This document shows, one piece after another, positions 57,725-64,000 of a stretch of 64,000 nucleotides of DNA. The stretch's first letter is position 1, and each line of letters starts with the position of its first letter. The DNA comes from Frigoribacterium sp. PhB116 (GTDB lineage Bacteria > Actinomycetota > Actinomycetes > Actinomycetales > Microbacteriaceae), in contig NZ_SOBE01000001.1 in NCBI RefSeq assembly GCF_004364285.1, positions 868,001-932,000 of the forward strand, read 5' to 3'. The notes below the pieces were generated by a model. It was not told where the DNA came from and made no database searches. It saw only the letters and a list, made by a program, of their open reading frames with translations. Both the position numbers and the translations under genes were made by a program.

Positions 57725-59053
57725 ATGACCGATCCGAACGACTGGGCGGCCCCCGGGGCGCAGGACGCACCCCGCTGGGGCGAGCGGGTCCCGTCCGCGC
57801 CTCCCGCTCCTCCGTCGGCTCCGGCCGCCGACGCGGGGCAGCAGCCGCCGGCCTACGGGCAGCAGCCGCCCGCCTACGGACAGCAGCCGCCCGCGTCCGG
57901 ACAGCAGGCCGCGCCGCAGCCGCAGGGCGGTCCCGGCGCGTGGACGCCGCCTCCTCGTCCGGGTCTGCTGCCGCTCCGTCCCTTCACCTTCGGCGAGATC
58001 CTCTCCGCGTCGTTCCAGGTGTTCCGGCGCAACCCGCGCACCACCTTCGGCACCGCCCTGCTCGCGCAGGTCGTGCTGCTCGTCGTGACCGTGGGCGCCG
58101 CCGGGGGCAGCGCCTTCTTCGCGTTCTCCCGCGTCGAGTCGGCCCTTCCCGAGGACCGCGACACGGTGGCGGCGGGGGCCGTCGCCACGGTCGTGCTCGC
58201 GACGCTCGTCCCCGTGCTGCTCACGGTGGTCGTCAGCGCCCTGCTGCAGGGGCTCTTCGTGCTCGAGACCTCTCGTCAGCTGCTCGGCGAGCGCCTCCGG
58301 CTGGGCGGCCTCTGGACCCTGGCCCGCGGGCGGCTCGGCGCGCTGACGGGCTGGTCGGCCCTGCTCACGCTCGCGTACCTGGTCGCCGCCGGCCTCGTGG
58401 TCGGCGTCGTGGCGATCGGCGTCGTCGTCGGCACGGGTCCGAGCATCGGCGTCGGCATCGGGGTGGGCGTGCTCCTCGGCCTCGGCCTGCTGGTGCTCGG
58501 CGTCTGGCTCACCATCAAGCTGAGCCTCGTGCCGAGCGCCCTCATGCTCGAGCGGATGCCCCTGCGTGCGGCCGTCGCGCGGTCGTGGTCGCTCGTCCGC
58601 AGCTCGTTCTGGCGCACCTTCGGCGTCGTCGCGCTCGTCTTCGTGATGATCCAGATCGCGACGCAGGTCGTCACGGCGCCGTTCTCGCTGCTGTTCGGCG
58701 TGTTCGGCAGCCTCATCTCGCCCACCGGCGACATGGACGGCAGCGCGATCGCGGTCGCGGCCGTCGCGTACGTCCTCACCATCGCGGTCAGCGCCGTCGT
58801 GACGGCCATCGGCTCCGTCGTCCAGGCCGCCTCCGTCGGCCTCGTCTACGTCGACCGTCGGATGCGGACCGAGGGGCTCGACCTCGAGCTGGTGCGCCAC
58901 GTCGAGGCCCGCGGCCGCGGCCAGGTCGACCTGCCCGACCCGTGGCGCTCCCCTGCGCAGCAGCAGCCCGGGCAGCAGTTCCCCGCCCACCACCCGCAGC
59001 AGCAGGGCCGGCAGCACGGCCCCGACGGCCAGGGCGGGGCACCTCTGCAGTGA
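57725..59053 (+). CDS. multi-helix membrane protein with QPPAYG repeats
   Basis: 442 aa. The N-terminal ~80 residues are Pro/Gln/Ala-rich, with three GQQPPAY-type repeats (57840-57900). About seven hydrophobic segments follow (from 110 to 390), including LLAQVVLLVVTVGAAGGSAF and VGIGVGVLLGLGLLVLGVWL, and another Gln/Pro-rich tail closes the protein. The core resembles the glycerophosphodiester phosphodiesterase membrane-domain family (no catalytic part). First gene of the MoxR/DUF58 operon; its stop overlaps the DUF4129 start. ATG with GGGGGAAG. Confidence 0.87.
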   Translation: MTDPNDWAAPGAQDAPRWGERVPSAPPAPPSAPAADAGQQPPAYGQQPPAYGQQPPASGQQAAPQPQGGPGAWTPPPRPGLLPLRPFTFGEILSASFQVFRRNPRTTFGTALLAQVVLLVVTVGAAGGSAFFAFSRVESALPEDRDTVAAGAVATVVLATLVPVLLTVVVSALLQGLFVLETSRQLLGERLRLGGLWTLARGRLGALTGWSALLTLAYLVAAGLVVGVVAIGVVVGTGPSIGVGIGVGVLLGLGLLVLGVWLTIKLSLVPSALMLERMPLRAAVARSWSLVRSSFWRTFGVVALVFVMIQIATQVVTAPFSLLFGVFGSLISPTGDMDGSAIAVAAVAYVLTIAVSAVVTAIGSVVQAASVGLVYVDRRMRTEGLDLELVRHVEARGRGQVDLPDPWRSPAQQQPGQQFPAHHPQQQGRQHGPDGQGGAPLQ

Positions 59054-59694
59054 CGCCGACGACGACCGTGCTGGCCGCCGCCCCTCTCGACCCCGACCCC
59101 GACGAGGCGCGCCGGCTGCTGCTGCGCGAGCTGACGGGTCGCGACTACGTCGCGGCGCAGCCCACCTGGCTCGACCGTGCCGCCGACGCCTTCTGGAACT
59201 GGCTGAACGGCATCCGCTTCGGCGGGGTCGAGGGGGCGCCCGCCGTGGCCCTCGTGGTCCTGCTCGTCGTCGTGGTCGTCGTCCTCGTGGTGGTGCTCGC
59301 CGTCTACGGGGTCCCCCGGCTGAACCGGCGCTCGACGCGCGGACCCGAGCTCTTCGGCGAGGGCGACGACCGGGACGCGGACCGCCTCCGCCGGGCCGCG
59401 GCCGAGGCGGCGGCCGCAGGCGACCTCGTGCTCGCCGTCACCGAGTCGTTCCGTGCGCTGGCGCGCGGCCTCGTCGAGCGCGACGTCCTCTCGACGACGC
59501 CCGGCACGACCGCCCGCGCGGTCGGCGCCCGGGCGGGGCAGGTGTTCCCCGGCCTCGCCGACCGCCTGGCGTCGGCCGCCGACAGCTTCGACGGCGTGCG
59601 CTACCTCGACCGGCCCGGCTCCGAGACCGCCTGGCGCGAGATCAGCGCGCTCGACCTCGAGCTCGAGCGACTCGCCCCCGTGGCCGCCTCGTGA
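59050..59694 (+). CDS. DUF4129 domain membrane protein
   Basis: 214 aa. N-terminal cytoplasmic or linker part with DEARRLLLRELTGRDYVAAQ, one strong membrane helix (about 63-85, nearly all Val/Leu), then a DUF4129 domain: GDLVLAVTESFRALARGLVE, and DGVRYLDRPGSETAWREISA. GTG start shares GTGA with the previous stop. Commonly encoded with MoxR and DUF58; role unknown, perhaps in envelope protein folding or cell-wall processing. Confidence 0.9.
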   Translation: MTPTTTVLAAAPLDPDPDEARRLLLRELTGRDYVAAQPTWLDRAADAFWNWLNGIRFGGVEGAPAVALVVLLVVVVVVLVVVLAVYGVPRLNRRSTRGPELFGEGDDRDADRLRRAAAEAAAAGDLVLAVTESFRALARGLVERDVLSTTPGTTARAVGARAGQVFPGLADRLASAADSFDGVRYLDRPGSETAWREISALDLELERLAPVAAS

Positions 59695-60878
59695 CGGCGA
59701 CGACGCCGACGGTGCGTGCCTCCGCGCGTCGGGCGCGGCCCTGGGTCGCGCTGGCCGTCCTCGCGCTGCTCGGCGCCGTCGCGGCGGTGTTCCTCAGCGG
59801 GTCGGGCGCGACGGGCGGCCGGGCGCTCGGCCCCGAGAACCCCGCGCCGTCCGGGACCAAGGCGCTCGTCGAGGTCCTCCGCAACCAGGGCGTGTCCGTC
59901 CGTGTCGTGTCGTCGCTCGACCAGGCACGACAGGCCGCCGCGCGTCCGGACACCACCGTGGTCGTCGACGACGCGGGCTCGTACCTCGTCGCCGACCAGT
60001 GGAGCGAGCTCGGCGACGCCGCGAGCTCGCTCGTCCTCCTCGCCCCGGGTGCCGCGGCGCTGGACGCGGTCGCTCCCGGCGTCTCCGCGGTCGCCGAGGT
60101 CGCCGACGGGGTCCGTGACCTGGGCTGCGACGTGCCCGAGCTGTCGCAGGTCGAGCGAGTCCACGCCGCCGGCCTCGCGTACTCAGCCGCGGGCGTCGAC
60201 CCCGGTGCGGGCGTCGACGTGACGACCTGCGTCCGCGATCCCGACACGGACGGCTCCGGGCTCGTCGTGCTCGACGACGGCGACCGCCGCGTCACGGTCG
60301 TCGGCACGACGACCGCCTTCACGAACGGCACGATCGCCACGGCGGGCGCGGACGACGCCGCCTACGCCCTCGCCGTCCTCGGGCAGTCCGACCAGCTCGT
60401 CTGGTACCTCCCCGGCGTCGACGACGTGCCCGAGGGCGCCGGCACCCTCGCGACGCTCACGCCGAGCTGGGTCACGCCCGTGCTGCTCCTGCTCACCGCG
60501 ACCGCGGTCGCCGCGATGGTCTGGCGGGGTCGCCGGCTCGGACCCCTCGTGGTCGAGCGCATGCCCGTCGTCGTCCGCGCGTCCGAGACGACTGAGGGGC
60601 GGGCGAGGCTCTACGAGCGCTCCGGCCAGCGACGGCACGCCCTCGACCAGCTGCGCATCGGGTCGCTCGGCCGCCTCGCCCGTCTGACGGGCCTCTCGTC
60701 CACGTCGTCGGTGGACGAGGTGATCGACCGGGTCGCCGGCCTGGTCGGGGCCGATCCCCGTGGGCTCCGGCACGTGCTCGTCGACGCCGACCCTGCCGAC
60801 GACGCCGAGCTCGTGCGCCTGAGCGACAGCCTGCTCGACCTCGAGCGGGCGACGGCCAGGGCGGCGGCTCCCTCGTGA
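59691..60878 (+). CDS. DUF4350 domain membrane protein
   Basis: 395 aa. N-terminal helix (about 18-38), an extracytoplasmic DUF4350 domain (GPENPAPSGTKALVEVLRNQ, ARPDTTVVVDDAGSYL), a second helix (WVTPVLLLLTATAVAAMVW), and a cytoplasmic C-terminal domain ERMPVVVRASETTEGRARLY. GTG start with GTGA overlap to the DUF4129 gene. The surrounding operon is the conserved actinobacterial MoxR-DUF58 neighbourhood. Confidence 0.9.
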   Translation: MTATTPTVRASARRARPWVALAVLALLGAVAAVFLSGSGATGGRALGPENPAPSGTKALVEVLRNQGVSVRVVSSLDQARQAAARPDTTVVVDDAGSYLVADQWSELGDAASSLVLLAPGAAALDAVAPGVSAVAEVADGVRDLGCDVPELSQVERVHAAGLAYSAAGVDPGAGVDVTTCVRDPDTDGSGLVVLDDGDRRVTVVGTTTAFTNGTIATAGADDAAYALAVLGQSDQLVWYLPGVDDVPEGAGTLATLTPSWVTPVLLLLTATAVAAMVWRGRRLGPLVVERMPVVVRASETTEGRARLYERSGQRRHALDQLRIGSLGRLARLTGLSSTSSVDEVIDRVAGLVGADPRGLRHVLVDADPADDAELVRLSDSLLDLERATARAAAPS

Positions 60879-61011
60879 CCGGCGCCGCGCCTCCTCGTCT
60901 GCCGGCCGGCCCCTCGCCGGACTGGCCCGGGCCGGACTGCCCCGGGCCGACCTCGCTCCTGACCGCCTCCACCGCCCCTCGCCCTGCGACCACCACCGGG
61001 AGAACCGCCGC

Positions 61012-61965
<954 letters not shown>

Positions 61966-61967
61966 TC

Positions 61968-63260
61968 ATGGCCGTCACCGGATGGTTCGTCGCGCTCGTC
62001 GCGCTCGGCGTCGTGCCGATCGTGGCGACGGGGAGCGCCTGGGCGCTCGTGGGCTGGCTCGTGCTCGTGCTCGCCCTCGGGGCGCTGGACGTCGCGCTGG
62101 CCGCCTCGCCGCGCCTCCTGCGGATCCGTCGCGAGCTGCCCGGCCCCGTGCGCCTCGGCGAGGCGACCTCGGCCGAGCTGGTCGTCGTCAACGAAGGCCG
62201 CCGCACGCTGCGCGGCGTCGTCCGCGACGCCTGGCAGCCGTCGGCCGGCGCCGCTGTCACGCGCCGTGCGCTCGTCGTCCGGCCCGGTCGCGCCTGGCGC
62301 GCCACCACGACGCTCACCCCGTTCCGCCGGGGCGAACGGCGAGCCGAGGAGGTGACGGTCCGGTCGATCGGACCGCTCCGCCTCGCGGGTCGCCAGGCCG
62401 GGCACGCCGTCCCCGGCACCGTCCGCGTGCTCCCCCGCTTCTCGTCCCGTCGCCACCTGCCCTCCCGTCTCGCCCGCCTCCGCGAGCTGGACGGGCGCAC
62501 GAGCGTCATGATCCGGGGCCAGGGCACCGAGTTCGACAGCCTGCGCGAGTACGTCCGCGGCGACGACGTCCGCTCGATCGACTGGCGGGCGACGGCGCGC
62601 CGCAGCGACCTGGTCGTCCGCACGTGGCGCCCCGAGCGCGACCGACGCGTGGTGATCGTGGTCGACAGCGGCCGCACCTCGGCTGCGCGCATCGACGACG
62701 AGCCGCGGCTCGACACCGCGTTCGAGTCCGCCCTGCTGCTCGGCGCGCTCGCGTCCCGCGCCGGCGACCACGTCGACCTCGTCGTCGTCGACCGACGCGT
62801 GCGGGGACGCGTGCAGGGCGCGACCGGAGCCGCCCTGCTGTCGACCATGGTCGAGACGATGGCCCCGATCGAGCCCGAGCTCGTCGAGACCGACTGGTCG
62901 ACCGTGCCTGCCCTCGTGCGCTCCGTGACCACCCAGCGCTCGCTCGTCGTGCTCGTCACGCCCGTCGACTCCCCCGGCTCGGCGCGCAGCCTGCTCGCCG
63001 CCGTGCCGCAGCTGAGCCGGCGGCACCTGGTCGTCGTGGCGTCGGTCACCGATCCCGACCTCGCCGCCGCAGCCGTCACGAGGACGAACCGCGACGAGGT
63101 CTACCGCGCCGCCGCCGCGGAGCGTGCCCGGCTCGACGTCGCCCGCGTCGCCGCCGCCCTGGGCCAGGTGGGGGCCGACGTCGTGTCGGGCTCGCCCGCC
63201 GACCTGCCGCCGGCGCTGGCCGACCGGTACCTCGCCTGCAAGGCCGCCGGCCGCCTCTGA
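61968..63260 (+). CDS. DUF58 domain protein, probable MoxR partner
   Basis: 430 aa. Two N-terminal hydrophobic segments (to about 45), then a beta-rich region, and the DUF58 signature GTEFDSLREYVRGDDVRSID with WRATARRSDLVVRTW. A degenerate VWA-like domain follows (RRVVIVVDSGRTS, HVDLVVVDRRVRG). Paired with MoxR in nearly all actinobacteria; thought to be a MoxR-dependent membrane assembly of unknown task. Confidence 0.93.
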   Translation: MAVTGWFVALVALGVVPIVATGSAWALVGWLVLVLALGALDVALAASPRLLRIRRELPGPVRLGEATSAELVVVNEGRRTLRGVVRDAWQPSAGAAVTRRALVVRPGRAWRATTTLTPFRRGERRAEEVTVRSIGPLRLAGRQAGHAVPGTVRVLPRFSSRRHLPSRLARLRELDGRTSVMIRGQGTEFDSLREYVRGDDVRSIDWRATARRSDLVVRTWRPERDRRVVIVVDSGRTSAARIDDEPRLDTAFESALLLGALASRAGDHVDLVVVDRRVRGRVQGATGAALLSTMVETMAPIEPELVETDWSTVPALVRSVTTQRSLVVLVTPVDSPGSARSLLAAVPQLSRRHLVVVASVTDPDLAAAAVTRTNRDEVYRAAAAERARLDVARVAAALGQVGADVVSGSPADLPPALADRYLACKAAGRL

Positions 63261-63417
63261 CCCGCGCCGCCCCTCCTCGTTCAGCAACGTCGGTCCTGAT
63301 CCGCGCGACGGGGGGAGGCAGGGTCCTGGATCGTGCACGACTCAAGACCCGGTGCGCCCGAGTTCCTGAGTCCTGGCGACCTGGCCGGGCCCCGGGCCCC
63401 GGGCCCGGGTCGTCGCG
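63261..63417. other. intergenic G/C-rich stretch before the 29-bp array
   Basis: No gene. Contains a self-complementary run of GGGCCC units (about 63388-63411), probably a terminator for the DUF58 operon, and a GACTCA/TGAGTC inverted pair (63339-63372). Confidence 0.4.
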
Positions 63418-63634
63418 CTCAGCCGGCACAGCGGCCTCCGCTCGCCGTCAGCCGGCACAGCGGCCCCCGCTCGCCGTCAGCCGGCACAGCGGCCCCCGCT
63501 CGCCGTCAGCCGGCACAGCAGACTCCGCTCGCCGTCAGCCGGCACAGCGGCCTCCGCTCGCCGTCAGCCGGCACAGCGGCCTCCACTCGCCGTCAGCCGG
63601 CACAGCAGCCTCCACTCGCCGTCAGCCGGCGACG
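63418..63634. repeat. 29-bp minisatellite, seven copies, abutting the SpoIIM stop
   Basis: Seven head-to-tail copies of a 29-bp unit beginning AGCCGGCACAGC (starts at 63421, 63450, 63479, 63508, 63537, 63566, 63595), with one- to three-base differences, and a partial eighth that merges into the stop and last codons of the SpoIIM-type gene. There are no spacers, so it is a tandem array rather than CRISPR. Confidence 0.93.
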
Positions 63635-64000
63635 AGCTCCGTCGCCCCGGCCTCGAACTCGTCGAGGTCGCCGGTCTGGCCGGCGCGGTGCGCGCGCCCG
63701 CCGAGAACCCACTGGTACGCGAGGAACCCGGCCAGGGCGACCGTGCCGATGCCGATCTTGATGGGCCACGGCCAGTCCTGGCGAGTGACGAACCCCTCGA
63801 TCACACCCGACACGAGCAGGGCCAGCATGAGCCCCACGGCGACGGTGACGAGCGCGCGGCCGTCCTGGGCGAGCGCCTGCCCCCGGGTGCGGGCGCCGGG
63901 GGCGACCCACGACCAGAAGATCATCAGCCCCGCACCGCCGGCGACGAAGATGCTGTACAGCTCGAGCTGGCCGTGCGGGAGGATGTACAGGAAGAAGTAC
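63622..64000 (-). CDS. stage II sporulation protein M family membrane protein, 5' end cut by window edge
   Basis: About 125 C-terminal residues are present; the N-terminal part lies beyond the right edge. Seen: YFFLYILPHGQLELYSIFVA followed by GGAGLMIFWSWVAPG, the SpoIIM/DUF95 signature, then two further helices and a short acidic tail. Actinobacteria that do not sporulate carry this gene beside MoxR-DUF58 genes (usually with an RDD protein). A role in envelope assembly is inference. Convergent with DUF58 across the 29-bp array. Confidence 0.9.
   Translation of the reverse strand, partial: YFFLYILPHGQLELYSIFVAGGAGLMIFWSWVAPGARTRGQALAQDGRALVTVAVGLMLALLVSGVIEGFVTRQDWPWPIKIGIGTVALAGFLAYQWVLGGRAHRAGQTGDLDEFEAGATELVAG

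Noticed and set aside
54874-59049. Long plus-strand open frame over lpqB, mtrB and mtrA that runs into the DUF4129 gene
   Set aside because: Antisense to three well-recognised genes on the minus strand; only the part from 59050 has family similarity.
63418-63634. Possible CRISPR array (29-bp repeats)
   Set aside because: Repeats are directly adjacent with no spacers and no cas genes; it is a minisatellite.

Overview
The window is a stretch of chromosome from a high-GC Gram-positive actinobacterium, most likely a member of the Microbacteriaceae. The family assignment is inference. It rests on WhiB1 beside a PdtaS-type kinase, MtrA-MtrB-LpqB, the phosphatase/DUF3090/SCO1664 triad, the very high GC content (estimated by eye) and many GTG starts. 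No phage, transposon, integrase, plasmid or CRISPR feature was seen. This is core chromosome with few accessory traits.

Layout. 1-5.5 kb: 5' part of leuC (leaving the left edge), two tandem membrane-anchored PQQ/beta-propeller paralogues, and an AlkB-type dioxygenase behind a perfect LexA box. 5.5-10.5 kb: LacI-type regulator plus an AglEFG-like sugar ABC importer without ATPase. 10.5-21 kb: tRNA-Glu, an MBL-fold protein, and amino-acid synthesis on the minus strand (serA, ilvC, ilvN, ilvB, ilvD), interrupted by mtlD with two small membrane genes. 21-30 kb: Mrp antiporter operon (mrpA/B fusion, C, D, E, F, G) followed by otsA-otsB for trehalose. 30-37 kb: fructosamine-kinase-like and CorA genes from one symmetric divergent promoter, TIM-barrel isomerase, ArsB-like permease, a 59-aa membrane protein, MscS channel, alpha/beta hydrolase. 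37-42.5 kb: glycine-betaine-type ABC importer and an AnsP-like amino-acid permease. 42.4-45.5 kb: the phosphatase-DUF3090-SCO1664 triad, tRNA-Lys and a Bcp peroxiredoxin. 45.4-57.6 kb: whiB1, pdtaS, an Rv3235-type gene, secA, hpf, comF and lpqB-mtrB-mtrA. 57.7-64 kb: a plus-strand membrane operon (membrane protein, DUF4129, DUF4350, MoxR ATPase, DUF58) converging on a SpoIIM-type gene that leaves the right edge.

How it fits together. Much of the window serves cell-envelope and osmotic physiology: Mrp, trehalose, betaine uptake, MscS, CorA, MtrAB-LpqB and the MoxR/DUF58 cluster. Branched-chain amino acids and serine are made by the ilv, leu and ser genes.

No wholly new multi-gene system could be demonstrated. 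The most distinctive signals are regulatory. Many transcription units show a TANNNT-like -10 hexamer exactly 6-7 nt before the start codon, so the mRNAs are probably leaderless. One pair of divergent genes shares a single TAGCATG element with mirror-image geometry. Short tandem repeats sit immediately beyond the 3' ends of several genes.
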